Origin: Nitrospira japonica
GTDB lineage: Bacteria; Nitrospirota; Nitrospiria; Nitrospirales; Nitrospiraceae
NCBI RefSeq assembly: GCF_900169565.1
Contig: NZ_LT828648.1
Coordinates: 1,180,876-1,244,875, forward strand
Length of the DNA: 64,000 bases
Direction: 5' to 3'
Shown here: positions 17,185-28,459 of the stretch, piece by piece
Layout of the letters: each line of letters opens with the position of its first letter
Numbering within the stretch: the stretch's first letter is position 1
The notes under the pieces: model-generated
Told to the model about the DNA's origin: nothing
The model's input: only the letters and a program-made list of their open reading frames with translations
The model's database searches: none
Program-made: the position numbers and the translations under genes

Positions 17185-18972
17185 CTATGAGACATCAAAA
17201 CGCAACCCACTTGATCCTTCTCCGCGCCCCGGATGTTTGCGTCTGCCAAGCCACAGCAGAGAACTACCGCTGAGCCACCGTGCATGCTGATACGCACGCG
17301 TGAGCCGGACGCCTTCGCGCGGAATTTCCTCTTCGAAAATATCGAGTGAAGTTCCCGGAACTGGATTCATGAGCCGTCCCTGCGCAGTGTCACTTCGTAA
17401 CGATCCGTCTTGACGAAGGGTAGCTCCACGGCGAAACATGATGCCTCCTTCGTTTGGCCGTGCGAGGACGGGAATCAAAGGGACCCAATAGTCAGGAACC
17501 TCCGTAGCCAGGCGCCAAGCCGAGATGTCTTGTTGAGACGTGGGTTGGAAGCCTGGTTCACGCCGTTTAAGTTTTTCACTATAGGCTTCGCGGCGGTTGA
17601 CGGAACGGCCAGAGGGTCCTTCGGCATGGCCTTCAATCCCCCACGCCATGTTAGCCATCTCGTCTCGAATGAGTAGCACCTCGTCGACGGGTTTTCCTTC
17701 AAGAGTACGTCGAAGTGTGGGGGCCAGAAAGAACAGGTCTCGCTCCTCACCGGCCGCGCTTGTGCTCATGTCCGTCCCGCGAGCCAGCGAATGACTGAAC
17801 ATGCGCCAGAACGGCGAGGTTGGGTGCGTGGATGCTTTGATAGAGGGAATCAGGGTGCGCACGCCGAACGTGTCGCTGACGATCAGCGACTGAATCGTTG
17901 ATAGCGAGCCAATGGGCAGTTCGACAGGAATCACGAACCAATCATTGCCATACGTAACGGCGAACTCGATCAATAGCATCCGGGCAAGATCTTCCGGTCC
18001 CGAATCAACAGCGCCAAAGTTGACCGTCGCATCTTCAAACTCCCACCATCGGGTTTCTGGCATACCACTATAGCTCACTGGCGAGGGGATCACGGTTTGC
18101 AAGATCGGAGAGGAATTCTTGCCGTCAGCATCACCATCGGCTCCAAGGGACAACCCTGGGGCAAGATCGAAGTGAAACCAATCGAGGGATCCACCAGGAT
18201 ACTCTTGCGCCCTTAGCACTGTTTCCCGAAAGGTAGCTGGCGGTGTGATCGACGCTAACGGAGCAGAGATAGAGAATGCATATTCCATCCGCTGTGATGA
18301 CCATGCCGAATTGGCGACGACACGGCTGACCGGCTCGCTGACCAGTTGCTCATACCATAGGACAAACACGCGACCGACCTCGCGGACGTCTCCCTCATGG
18401 CTGGAATCAATGCCGAGCTCAGCAGGAAGCGCTCCCTTTCGGAGAGCCGCAACTAAGGCCGCGCCGTCAGGTACTCGCCCAGCCATAATATGGAGAAATC
18501 GCAATGCAGCTGCACCCCATGTGGCGATCTCCTCCGCTGTTGGAGGCGCCATGGGAAAGTGCTTGGTAAACGCTGCGTGGTATCGTGTTCCAAACGATTT
18601 CTGTCCAAGAAGACGAAGAAAGTGTTGACCAGCTTCGGCGGCAGCTCCCAACCCCATAGACGGCTGAGAGGTGGAGTACCGGAACGGCTCTCTTTCTACG
18701 AGGCTTTCAAGCGGCACCTGACCCGCGTCGTAGGCCTCCCCTTGAATCGATGGGGAGGACGGTGTTCCTAGGTGAACGCGCGTCAGTTGAGCTGAATCGC
18801 CACGTAGCACGGCGGTAACGGGAGATCCGCAATCCTGTCCTTGAAACTCCCCTAACTGCCACTGACGAGCCAGCAGCCATAAGGGATCATACACCTTCGC
18901 TTGGAGTGTGTCGGTGAGTGGAGTATGAGTTGCGTCTGGTTCTAATCGTGTCCACGTGGTTATCGAAGGCAT
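17185..18972 (-). CDS. Unrecognised 595-aa protein of the giant-protein cassette
   Basis: A 595-residue soluble protein without signal peptide or membrane helices. Its N-terminus contains the distinctive string VYDPLWLLARQWQLGEFQGQD (about residues 27-47), which I have the impression of having seen in other uncharacterised bacterial proteins encoded beside very large partners. Beta-rich and loop-rich segments dominate, and no enzymatic motif is evident. It starts 15 bases after the 1480-residue gene stop, so it belongs to the same transcript. A structural or scaffolding role is a guess from size, composition and neighbours. Confidence 0.75.
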   Translation of the reverse strand: MPSITTWTRLEPDATHTPLTDTLQAKVYDPLWLLARQWQLGEFQGQDCGSPVTAVLRGDSAQLTRVHLGTPSSPSIQGEAYDAGQVPLESLVEREPFRYSTSQPSMGLGAAAEAGQHFLRLLGQKSFGTRYHAAFTKHFPMAPPTAEEIATWGAAALRFLHIMAGRVPDGAALVAALRKGALPAELGIDSSHEGDVREVGRVFVLWYEQLVSEPVSRVVANSAWSSQRMEYAFSISAPLASITPPATFRETVLRAQEYPGGSLDWFHFDLAPGLSLGADGDADGKNSSPILQTVIPSPVSYSGMPETRWWEFEDATVNFGAVDSGPEDLARMLLIEFAVTYGNDWFVIPVELPIGSLSTIQSLIVSDTFGVRTLIPSIKASTHPTSPFWRMFSHSLARGTDMSTSAAGEERDLFFLAPTLRRTLEGKPVDEVLLIRDEMANMAWGIEGHAEGPSGRSVNRREAYSEKLKRREPGFQPTSQQDISAWRLATEVPDYWVPLIPVLARPNEGGIMFRRGATLRQDGSLRSDTAQGRLMNPVPGTSLDIFEEEIPREGVRLTRAYQHARWLSGSSLLWLGRRKHPGRGEGSSGLRFDVS

Positions 18973-18987
18973 AAGACATCCTTACCG

Positions 18988-21900
18988 TTACGGTCCGTCG
19001 ACGTCAAAGTCTCGATGCTCACCTTGCGGAGAGGGCATGACGTTGTTGCCCGGGTTGAGGAAATTGGTGCTGATCGTATCGTTTTTTGAGTTCAGCGCGA
19101 AATAGAGGGCCGGCAGGTATTGTCCCTGATCGAGCAGATCAGGTGTCACGGCCCGAATGTGAGCCAAATCTAGGGATTCCTGGAGAACTTGCAGGAGGGA
19201 TGTTGACGTCCAGAAGTTTTGCTCAGCAGGATTGGGTGGAACGGCCAAAAGAACCGCTTGGGGTGCGCAGGCATCGGGCCGATCATATTGGAATACGATA
19301 CCGGTCGTTTCTCGCTCATTCGGAACCACCTCCACCCATTCGTCGATCATCAACCCTGCGAGTGGTTCTGTGAGCTGAATCTCTCCTACCAGATGTGCAA
19401 TCAGGGAGAGCCGTCCGGTGGCCAGCGGTTTGTCATCACTTTTCGGCAGTCCGATCCAGCGGTCGCCCGGCTGGTACGGAAGTTGTGCCACCCTCAGTGT
19501 CAGACTATCGCCTGCCCCCAGGGCTTCGGCATTCCGTAGTGCCTCGTCAAGTCGAGCGATAGGCTCACGCACTCGGGCGAGGCGTTGGTGAAAGGTCACG
19601 ACGGCAAACGGATCGCCGCCCTGCAGGTCAGTACTGGCCGCCAAGGCCGTTTCAAGAGCGGCAAGATCTGGAACGATCACCCGAGGACAAATAACGAAAT
19701 CTTCACCAAAGACCAATTTAAGCCGCTCGAGATAACGCTCCAGCCTCGCTTCGTCCGAGAGCCCTGTGGCATTCAAGGCTTTGTCGTTACGGTCGATCTT
19801 TACAAGCCGCGCGGCGGCTTCCTTTTCTATGGATACGCCTTGCGAGATCAGCACCTGTCGAGCGGCATCACTTTCGGCAGATGCCGCGAGCGGAACGCCG
19901 CCGGGGAGCCCGAAGGCAGCCAGTGTCAACATCTCCTCGCGCAACCGTTCAAGTGGGGCGGTCTCGGGTACGGCAAGTGTTTTTTGCATCGCGGACAGAG
20001 CGTCACGAAACAGCATCGCGGCACGGTCGGCACGCTGTCTGAGATCTTCTAAACCAATACCCTCACCTCTCTGCAGATGGCCTAGCGTCAGATCAGCGGC
20101 GTCCAGCGGCCGCACACCCATGATCAAGTGCCGAACCGCACGCACTTGCTCGGTGAACTCAAGCCAACACAGATCAGTGAGAGGCCAAGCGGGATCTCGC
20201 TGCTGATTGAATCTCAGCTCTGACTCGGAGGGAAGATGTGGCAGGCTGCGCCGCACAGCATAAAGGATCCGCTGTTCAAGATCGGATTGCTGTGCTCCCT
20301 CGGTGGATGCCGAGGTGTACACAATATCGAGAGGTGACATCGGAAGTTCGCTGAGTCTCCAGTCAACTAGGCTAAGGAATGCGCCGGTGGACGGGTCTAC
20401 CTCCTCAATCCGACAGCGTACGTTTCGGGGATTGCCCAGCAGCTTTGCGATCCATGCGTTGAGCCACGGTTCGGCCTGTGCTCGTGGCGTATTGGCGTCT
20501 GGCCAATCTAGGAGAGTCTTTGACGGCGAACCTATCACACACAGGCGGTGGGTAAGTCCCGATCCCGAGCGAGGCGTACGCAAGACTTCAAGTTCGGGGG
20601 GAGGAGCCTCGCCTCGTTCCAGTGCATCGAGCGTCGCAGCGGCCCTCGTCGGATTACCGCGGACGATTTGGTGCACGCTCTCCGCGAGCAGTGCATCGCT
20701 GACAGCATCGATGACATTGCCTAGCGACCGCAGCTCCGATTCCAGCGCGGCGAGTTCCGTCGGGCTGGGGGGAAGACTCGTGTCCCCGCCAGCATCGATA
20801 TTCCTCACCTGCTTCCTAAATTCTTCACCATCTTCTATCCAGCGACGATACAATTTCAGTCCATCGACGACATGGGAAGCACGAATTGATTCGGAGGATC
20901 CGTCGGATTCGCCCTCTGCCTCGGTGACCCTGACTGCGGCCAACGGATCGAGCTTTCGAAGCCGGTGAATGAAACGATCCAGTGAATGATCGTGTAGGCC
21001 ACGTTCCAGTCTGTATCCAAGCAGCGCACCCAGAGGCTGACCGGCTCTCACGCCATCCAATAGCCATTGAGCCAGCCTCGCGCGCTCAGAGGAAAGGTTG
21101 ATCGCTAAGAGGTCTTTCTTCTCTAATAGGGCACGAGACAATTGACCGCTACGCAGCACAGCGGCGGTCGCCGCCTGATCCAGAGAGGGAGCATGTATAA
21201 ATCCAGGATTTTCGGCGACCTGACTTAGTGGTTCTGTCTCCCCTGGCGGCGGGGAAACTCTGGGAAGGGGTGCAGTAGCTTGAAGATTTTCCACCCATCC
21301 ATATGCCCCGACATAGACCCCCGTCGGCTTCTGAGTCCGCATAGTCCGAAGACGCCTGGTGGCAAACGACGTAATCCAGGCGTCCAGTCGATGACTCGAG
21401 AGGTCAAGAGTTCCGCGAAAGAGGACGTCGAGTTGCTCGGTGTGGAGACCTGCCAACAATCGCAGACTCTTCTCGAAGTCTCGATTCGCGTCATCTAAGA
21501 ACGAGGCGGCAGGTAGTCGCAAGTTATCAATCGTTGGCCAGGCCCGCCTGATACGGCCCACAGGCGTTTCCACTTTGGTAGATTGATTAAGTTCTATGTA
21601 CTCAGGTTCTTTGCGTTGGCTCGGCGATCGAACGCCCAGCTTTCGTGTGGCAGCGGCAGATAGCTCAAGCAGCAAGGCGTGACGCAGGAGCAGCTGGAGC
21701 AGGCTATACGGTGGTGAGATTTTGAGGAGGGTGCTGAAATCTTGTTTCAACAGCGAAGCGATGGCGGCTTCTTGACCATGCGGTTGAACTATGGGAAGGG
21801 CGTCAATGCGGTGGGCGTCAGTGTCGTGTAAGGCCAACGACAAGGGTGGAAATGGTCCCGGCATAAATGGAGTACGAAGCCCCGCTTGAAGAAGAGACGC

Positions 21901-23430
21901 GGCTGCCATGGCGACATGAGTGTTCGTCCATTTGTTAAATGTGGAATCGGTGGGAGGGCTCGTTTCCCTGGAAAGCATTCCCATGAATAGCAGGAGGTCT
22001 TTGGCATATAGTTCACCCAGTACGTTCCGCACCACGTAGCGAGAAGACAGACCGTCCATAGAAAAGATACGAAGAAAGTCCTCATCGGGATCCGCCGACT
22101 GCCTGATATGGGGCGCAAAGCCACTGGCACTAAGCCACCCGGAGCGATGGCGGCGGAGAAAGTTGATGACTTCTGCTTCAATGTTCGGCTGATCGCCCTC
22201 CCCTGGGACAGGTTTCCACATTTCTAACGAGGTGACAGGTAGAAACCCATAGGGTTGCCGCCCAACTCGAACGGCCGGCAGCGGACCGCTCGCCCGTACG
22301 AAGCCTATAAAATGGCTGCGGGACCATGAGAGAATTTTGTCCATCTCCGCCTCGGGAAACAGTCCATTCAGCATTTGGTCCAGATAGTAGCCCCAGGTCG
22401 CCGGCCACATAGCACGATTCATATGTTGCGCACACAACTGTTCTTTGTTGTCTGCCCCAACAATCCGAGTCAACGCATCGAGCGGAAATCCTAATGCTCG
22501 ACACAACGCGACGCCGTCGCATTGCTGGCTTGTCTGATACAGCGGTTCACCCACCACCGTTCTGACGATCTTCTCAGAAGTGGTCTTACCAGAAGAAAAC
22601 TCCGATTGGATGTCATCCGTGTTATTGGTCCGTGTCCCCTGCGCCAAGATACTTAGCCCTTCAGTGAACTGATGGGCAGTTAAGAGTTCTCTGACACGGA
22701 GGGCGCCACTCTCCGGAGTCAGCGACGCTTTCACCCCGTAGACAATGAGCCGATTGATGAGCAGCGAGCTACCAGGAGCCGGCGGTGGAAAGCGGAGACG
22801 AAGCGCCATCCCCACCTTTTCCGCTTCGTCGAATTCAATCATCCAGCGCATGTCTTCATCGACGGGTATCTGCTCAGGATTCTCTGGAATCTGCGCTTGA
22901 GGATTCGGTCCTACTGGAAGTGGGTCTTTAATGGGCAATCCCGTACCCGTGACCGGAGGCTTCAGACTCACGAAGGCGGTGGCCAACCACCGATCAGGCA
23001 ACACAGATGTTCTGGGCGCGCGGGTCCAGGTGTCCTGCCCCTCGCCGGCCGGTCTGCTTGCGACAGAAGGAAATTGGGGGGGAGCCGTAAACGGCTGCGC
23101 AGGACTCAATTCGATGGAAGGACGATCACCCTGATTCACTGGGGTAAGTTGGAGGGCCACATAGGCCGCGCGTTCGGCGCCGAACCGATCGGCAAGCTGC
23201 GCCCAGGCGACCGTCGTGCGTTCCATATTGCCACCAGCGCGCCACACGAGTTCATGAAAGTGCTTTCCCCACAGGAGTTCCTCGGTGGTGAGCTCTGGTT
23301 CATGGGTATCGATATGGATATCATCGGGGTAGACACGAATCCTCAACTCGGTTCCGAAAAAGCGGGTCTCCAGTCGAACCGGAAAGAGGGCCAACGGATG
23401 ATCAGCGTCAATTAATTTTGGATCGGGCAT
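18988..23430 (-). CDS. Unrecognised 1480-aa giant protein
   Basis: A 1480-residue protein, the largest of the cassette, with no signal peptide. The start MPDPKLIDADHPLALFPVRL leads to a beta-rich section (TRFFGTELRIRVYPDDIHI), and the C-terminal half is more helical with many Arg/Glu-Leu stretches. No known domain or catalytic motif could be identified. Spacing to its neighbours is nine bases upstream and 15 downstream, so it is co-translated with the 931- and 595-residue proteins. A cytoplasmic assembly or a particle released by another route are both compatible with the sequence, and neither is shown. Confidence 0.8.
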   Translation of the reverse strand: MPDPKLIDADHPLALFPVRLETRFFGTELRIRVYPDDIHIDTHEPELTTEELLWGKHFHELVWRAGGNMERTTVAWAQLADRFGAERAAYVALQLTPVNQGDRPSIELSPAQPFTAPPQFPSVASRPAGEGQDTWTRAPRTSVLPDRWLATAFVSLKPPVTGTGLPIKDPLPVGPNPQAQIPENPEQIPVDEDMRWMIEFDEAEKVGMALRLRFPPPAPGSSLLINRLIVYGVKASLTPESGALRVRELLTAHQFTEGLSILAQGTRTNNTDDIQSEFSSGKTTSEKIVRTVVGEPLYQTSQQCDGVALCRALGFPLDALTRIVGADNKEQLCAQHMNRAMWPATWGYYLDQMLNGLFPEAEMDKILSWSRSHFIGFVRASGPLPAVRVGRQPYGFLPVTSLEMWKPVPGEGDQPNIEAEVINFLRRHRSGWLSASGFAPHIRQSADPDEDFLRIFSMDGLSSRYVVRNVLGELYAKDLLLFMGMLSRETSPPTDSTFNKWTNTHVAMAAASLLQAGLRTPFMPGPFPPLSLALHDTDAHRIDALPIVQPHGQEAAIASLLKQDFSTLLKISPPYSLLQLLLRHALLLELSAAATRKLGVRSPSQRKEPEYIELNQSTKVETPVGRIRRAWPTIDNLRLPAASFLDDANRDFEKSLRLLAGLHTEQLDVLFRGTLDLSSHRLDAWITSFATRRLRTMRTQKPTGVYVGAYGWVENLQATAPLPRVSPPPGETEPLSQVAENPGFIHAPSLDQAATAAVLRSGQLSRALLEKKDLLAINLSSERARLAQWLLDGVRAGQPLGALLGYRLERGLHDHSLDRFIHRLRKLDPLAAVRVTEAEGESDGSSESIRASHVVDGLKLYRRWIEDGEEFRKQVRNIDAGGDTSLPPSPTELAALESELRSLGNVIDAVSDALLAESVHQIVRGNPTRAAATLDALERGEAPPPELEVLRTPRSGSGLTHRLCVIGSPSKTLLDWPDANTPRAQAEPWLNAWIAKLLGNPRNVRCRIEEVDPSTGAFLSLVDWRLSELPMSPLDIVYTSASTEGAQQSDLEQRILYAVRRSLPHLPSESELRFNQQRDPAWPLTDLCWLEFTEQVRAVRHLIMGVRPLDAADLTLGHLQRGEGIGLEDLRQRADRAAMLFRDALSAMQKTLAVPETAPLERLREEMLTLAAFGLPGGVPLAASAESDAARQVLISQGVSIEKEAAARLVKIDRNDKALNATGLSDEARLERYLERLKLVFGEDFVICPRVIVPDLAALETALAASTDLQGGDPFAVVTFHQRLARVREPIARLDEALRNAEALGAGDSLTLRVAQLPYQPGDRWIGLPKSDDKPLATGRLSLIAHLVGEIQLTEPLAGLMIDEWVEVVPNERETTGIVFQYDRPDACAPQAVLLAVPPNPAEQNFWTSTSLLQVLQESLDLAHIRAVTPDLLDQGQYLPALYFALNSKNDTISTNFLNPGNNVMPSPQGEHRDFDVDGP

Positions 23431-23439
23431 GTCGCCGTC

Positions 23440-26235
23440 TCACGAGCCGGTTAAGGGCAGCTGGTTTGCGTGAATGGCGAACCGAACAGGGTGCTGCAAG
23501 GTAATGCATGCCATGTGGGCGGCATTGGTCCCCCACCGAGCCTCGGAGCGATTCGCCGATGTGTCGGGTAATGAAGGCTGGCCCAGCGCCACACGCACAT
23601 GACTGAGTGTCATGAGTTCGGCCTCAGAGCGCACCAGATGCCGCCATGTCAGGTCGTTCCATGATTCGATTGGTACGGGCGTGTCACCCACTTTAATCGC
23701 GTCGCCAAGATCGAGGCCAAAAGATGGCTCGCCCGGCTGTTGTTGAATGATCAAGAAATACCCCAGCCCCCCGTCGCCCTGTGCCCCGCCAACGATCTGC
23801 GCTTTGGTCAGATCGAAACCGAAGAAGGTAATGTCGGGCTCGGTAAATCCTCGAAATAGAGGGTACCGTACAGTCTGGGCATTGGCATGATCCGGTCTCA
23901 ACGCTGTCGGCTGGCCGATAGCCGCGGCCGCGTAGACAATCGAGGTGGGGTAGCGTCGAAAAAGCTCGCTCCGGATGAGGACAATCAACGGCAATTTCCC
24001 TGACCTTTGTGTAGCATTATTTCCTAACGTTCGGTTCCATTCGGTGAGAGGGGCGAGCGCCAGCGAAGGGCTGTTCTCCGGCGCCCCGCGTTGGTCCCAG
24101 AACTTCCGGAAGAACGTACCGCGCAAATCGGTGGGATACTCGCGCCACAACAGTTCGCGCCCCATCTCATGGTTGAGACCAACCATGAAGGCTTCAATGA
24201 AGCGCATGTTCGGCTCGACAAGTGCCACACTGTTCGGCTCGACTCGTTCGAGTCCGGGAAGCAACATGTCCGGGGCGAGCGCAATCAGACGCTCTGACAT
24301 TGGATGGGGAAATTGCGGTATAGCGGCCAGCGGCTCCTCGTCGGTCTGCGGTCGAACTGTGCTTGTCGGGGTGACCTTACGAGGCGACAGCGGGCTCAAG
24401 TCGGCAAAGAGCGTTCGAATGTTGACGCTACTGAGACTTTTGGCACGTAGTCTTATGGGTCGGATGCTATTGAGATGATCGACAGCGGCTTGGCGAAATA
24501 CAGCGGAGCCGCGCCTACGCATCCAATGGCCGAGTACCGAGGTATAACTAATTCCTTGAGTTTTCTGCACCGTCGACGGAGTGAGTTTCTTAGCATCGAC
24601 CAAAGGGGTCTTGGCCCCGCCGGAAATCCGCATGATTGAAATCATGCCTGTATCCCGGGGTACAGCGGCGTTGGAGACTGGTTGGCGTGGTTGATCCAAC
24701 AATTTGACCAGAGGACGAGGAGGATGCGTATTCAGATTGGAAGAAGGGAGTGCCCGCCGATTTAACGGCCCGCGCGATCGAGCCACCCGACGCAAGACGG
24801 TTCTCGAAAACGTGGGGAACGTGCTCGATCCAATTTCATCGGCAACCGTCCCCATGCCTTCAGTGGTAGCGTGAAGTTTTGCCAGGCTGGGCCCGACAAT
24901 CTGTAACAGGGCATCGGGGCTCAGTGGGCGCACATGCTTTTCAAACGTCGCGGTCCGTGTGACCTGAGCCAGTTGGCGCAGCCGTCGATCACGGTTGATC
25001 TGTTGGATGGCCGGCAGTTGCTCCCAGGCCGAGGCCATGAGAAATTCCTGATCTTCCTGCACGATGCGTGTCCCTAAGGCAGCTGCAATGCGGTGGCGCG
25101 GATCGAGGTTGAGTTCATGCACCCATGAATGCGACGCTGTGGTGGGAAGTTCAACACGACGGATATCCGCATAAGGACCACCATAGATAGGGGGAGCCAC
25201 GATAAGGTCGTTGGATGGATTCGCACGCGCTTCCTCAGGTGCATTGAGGATTTTGGCGAGCGAACTCCGGAGTGCGTCGGGCACAGCAGAGACAGGTGCA
25301 GGATCGGTGCGAACGGGCAGTAAAACTCCATGCATGGAAATGATCGAGTCGGGCCGATCTGGCAAACCGAAGCCCGGATGACCAATGTCTAGCGGCCGAA
25401 TGCCGACCTCGGCAGGAATAGGGCGTGGTGTTTTGAGCTGGTCGATGAGGAATTCAAAGTCTCCTAGTTGCCCCGTGCTAAATGTCCAGGAGTAGTAAAC
25501 CGGCAGCAAGACCTCCGCAGCATTCGGTACCCAAGCCGGGGCCAGCTCGGCAAGATCTGCATCCGACAATGGAAGCCCAAGGCCCGTCTTGCGGCCCACC
25601 TCAAACGCAGGGATTACGCAGGCGGTGTAGGCGGTTAATGGCTCTAGGCGACGAGGGCACAACAGTCGTGAGACCGTCCGCTCTGGAGCCCCTTCGAGTG
25701 CGGCCTTCAGAGTGGACGTGCTGTCTGCGGAACTGCCGATGATCTCCGCGTGCGTCCAGGCCCAGGATTCCTGAAGATTGGGCAACTCAGCATCTGGGCG
25801 GGCGGGCGCACGAATGTCGAGGACCGGCAGAGCAAGCCCCCTTCGTCTCCCCAGACGGATACCCTCCTGTGGTTTCACAACGGCCAGGACAATCCAGGGA
25901 CGGAGTTGGTCGTTCGATCCCGTTTTGGCCGGGGTGAATAACCATGGAACGTCAGGCCGATCGAATTCGATGTGAGGAAACAAGTTGCTTTCGAATGTCG
26001 TCGTGTGTGGGCGCGGCTCCATGCGCACGATTTGCGACGGATCCAAGGCTGTCACATCTCCAGGCCCGTAGAGACGCAACTCTGTCGGTGGAAGGTCGAG
26101 CGCATTCAGTGTGATCTTCGCCGATATTGATACTTGTGCCGGCTGGTTTCGTGAGAGCGAATCTATCGTGGTGATCGCATTCGCCGTACCGTGCCGAACC
26201 CAGGGGAGAAAATGGCGAACAGTAGTATCGGCCAT
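23440..26235 (-). CDS. Unrecognised 931-aa protein of the giant-protein cassette
   Basis: A 931-residue protein beginning MADTTVRHFLPWVRHG, with a good ribosome site (GGAGG, eight bases before the ATG). The N-terminal 110 residues are beta-rich (AQVSISAKITLNAL...TELRLYGPGDVTAL). No signal peptide, membrane helix or catalytic signature is seen. The first 95 or so codons are part of the 2.5-kb direct repeat and recur in a truncated gene at 36687-37004. It follows the DUF6603 gene after 16 bases and precedes the 1480-residue gene by nine. The function is unknown. Confidence 0.8.
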   Translation of the reverse strand: MADTTVRHFLPWVRHGTANAITTIDSLSRNQPAQVSISAKITLNALDLPPTELRLYGPGDVTALDPSQIVRMEPRPHTTTFESNLFPHIEFDRPDVPWLFTPAKTGSNDQLRPWIVLAVVKPQEGIRLGRRRGLALPVLDIRAPARPDAELPNLQESWAWTHAEIIGSSADSTSTLKAALEGAPERTVSRLLCPRRLEPLTAYTACVIPAFEVGRKTGLGLPLSDADLAELAPAWVPNAAEVLLPVYYSWTFSTGQLGDFEFLIDQLKTPRPIPAEVGIRPLDIGHPGFGLPDRPDSIISMHGVLLPVRTDPAPVSAVPDALRSSLAKILNAPEEARANPSNDLIVAPPIYGGPYADIRRVELPTTASHSWVHELNLDPRHRIAAALGTRIVQEDQEFLMASAWEQLPAIQQINRDRRLRQLAQVTRTATFEKHVRPLSPDALLQIVGPSLAKLHATTEGMGTVADEIGSSTFPTFSRTVLRRVARSRGPLNRRALPSSNLNTHPPRPLVKLLDQPRQPVSNAAVPRDTGMISIMRISGGAKTPLVDAKKLTPSTVQKTQGISYTSVLGHWMRRRGSAVFRQAAVDHLNSIRPIRLRAKSLSSVNIRTLFADLSPLSPRKVTPTSTVRPQTDEEPLAAIPQFPHPMSERLIALAPDMLLPGLERVEPNSVALVEPNMRFIEAFMVGLNHEMGRELLWREYPTDLRGTFFRKFWDQRGAPENSPSLALAPLTEWNRTLGNNATQRSGKLPLIVLIRSELFRRYPTSIVYAAAAIGQPTALRPDHANAQTVRYPLFRGFTEPDITFFGFDLTKAQIVGGAQGDGGLGYFLIIQQQPGEPSFGLDLGDAIKVGDTPVPIESWNDLTWRHLVRSEAELMTLSHVRVALGQPSLPDTSANRSEARWGTNAAHMACITLQHPVRFAIHANQLPLTGS

Positions 26236-28459
26236 GGAGCGCGACCTCCGATCAAGGCGTTACGGCCACAATCTGCAGACCCGCTTGTTCCGTAAAATTC
26301 AGCTTTCTCTTCGCAGCATCAGCTTCAGCGTAGGTAACGAAGTCCGTCGAATTGAGCCGTTTCGTAAGATTGGACTTTGAGACCAATCGGAAGATCTTGC
26401 TCCGAGTCGGCAGTTTTAGGGCGGGAGCTCGGTAGCGGTTTGGCCCGGAGTGTTTGGCTGCGTGCAGACCAGCTGCGCTCCACCGCGAAAGTCGAGCGGC
26501 AATCCCGGCGTCCATCGTATGGCGTGGAGGCGGCGGGCCAGCCGGTTTGGGGATGATCTTTTCTTCATACTCCACTGTAGTCGTGAGTGGAGCGCCATGC
26601 TCCGCCTGTTGGGTTGTAGCCTGGATCCCAGCTTCTAACAATTCAAACGACGGGCTCGACAACTTCTCATCATCCGACATGTCACGAAACTGGGCCGGGG
26701 CAAAGTGATCACGTACCGGTTCGGTGTCAACACCTCCTATGCCGATCTGAAGTTGTTGGATTTGGAATTCCTGCGGCCCGCCAGCGACGGGCGTTGTCCC
26801 AAACCGTGTGATCAGAAGGTTCAACGGCACGACATTTTGTTTGATCGTCAGGAGACCCAGCGGGTGCATGCGTATCCCCGTCGAGTCGTCAATCTCACGC
26901 AGACTCACCAATCTCGAAAGCGTGCGCGGCAGAGCCGCGCTCCACGCGGCCGGCTGGCTCAACGCTTCTCGCAACAGTCTGGCCACATCAGTCGACTCGG
27001 GAACCGGGGGAGATTCCCCTTCGATAAGGGTCGTGTCGAATGACACCGATTTCCTAAAGATCCAGATCTTAAATGTGGCTTTCCCCCGAACATGTAACGG
27101 ACGCGGGCCGGACAGTTCGCCCTCGAAGGACACCATGAAGAGGCTTCGGCCGAAGGCCTTCAATTCCAATGATGCATGCAGCGCCGCGACGAAATGAAAT
27201 GGGTTAAATTGAATCAGCACATCGAAGCCTGCCATACCTTCGACACTGAATTTCGATTTTTTCGCGAACAAATGCACGTGCGCGCCGAACTGGACGGTGT
27301 TGGAAGTGATGGCGAAATACGCCTCGCACCGGAGCTTCAGATCGTCGGAATTCGCTAGTACGATGGCGAGGCGGGGCATCGGCTCAAGTCCAGGGGGAGG
27401 CGTAAAGTCCGGATGCACCCCGCCGATCGCCAGGATAAAAGACGGATTCCGGTTCCAAGTCATCCGCATCCGCATCTCGCCGGTGATGACGTATTTGTTC
27501 AGCAAACGCGAGTCGTGCAGCACCGCATCGAGAAAGGCCCGCTCTTGCGCGAAATCGATTCCGCCAAAGACGTACATCTGGAGGCGGACAAGATCCAGCT
27601 CCTGCCTGGGAAGGATCGCCGAAAGGTGCCCAACCATTAGTGCCCTGGTGCGCACGCCGAATTCCACAATGAAGGCTAAGCGAATGATGGCAAGGGGTGG
27701 AGTGCCCCACGTAATCTGCACGACCGGCCCAAAGAGATGATGATCCTGTGCCGGAGGAAACACCGTGTTGAGTGCACTTAGATATTGAGGCCCATTGCGG
27801 ACCGGATCAGCCGGTGCGAGGATACCGTCGAGCGTGTTGGCGCGCATACCTAGCTGAATGGCGTCTTCGTTCGCTGTTCGATGGATGCCGAGAAGCCCAC
27901 CGATTCCCCGGAGCATGAACCCCAAGCCAAGCGGGATCGGCTTGAAGCCTTCGGCGGTGATCACCACAACAAGGGAAAATCCGTTCTGGCCGCCCGGCAG
28001 CCGCGTATGAATCAGCCCAAGGGCCCGCACGGCGATGCCGCCTTGCATCTCCAGGTAGAGCACACCCGCATACTGAGCTTGCTGAGGATCGAAGGAAAGA
28101 AAGCCTCCCCCATGTACGACGCCGGCATCGATCGTGAGGCCGACGCCGGTGGGAGGCTTGAAACGGAAGTCCAGATCCGCCACACCAAGATTGCCCCCAG
28201 TTTGGGGGAAAGTTAGGTCAGCAGCGAGTCCCACTCGCTCTATCGTTGCTTCTACGGGGCCAAGCCGGAGCACGAGTGTGGCCGATGCTTCTGTTTCCAA
28301 GCCTTTGTCGCCGGCATGCAGCCGGAGATGAACGGTCGGCACCTTCAGCCCACCTATCGCAAGCCCAATTGGTAAGGTTGCGTCCAGCCCCGTGCTGCCA
28401 CGCAGTGTCAGTCCTCGTTCGTTGGACCAGGCCAGGCCGAGATCGAAGTTGGCCCGCAT
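25953..28459. repeat. 2507-bp direct repeat, copy 1
   Basis: This block recurs at 36722-39228 in the same orientation, exactly 10,769 bases away. I saw one difference within it (G at 25987, A at 36756). It spans the 5' end of the 931-residue gene, the 16-base spacer and the 3' two-thirds of the DUF6603 gene. Identity ends abruptly at both edges: T versus G at 25952/36721 and A versus G at 28460/39229. Confidence 0.93.
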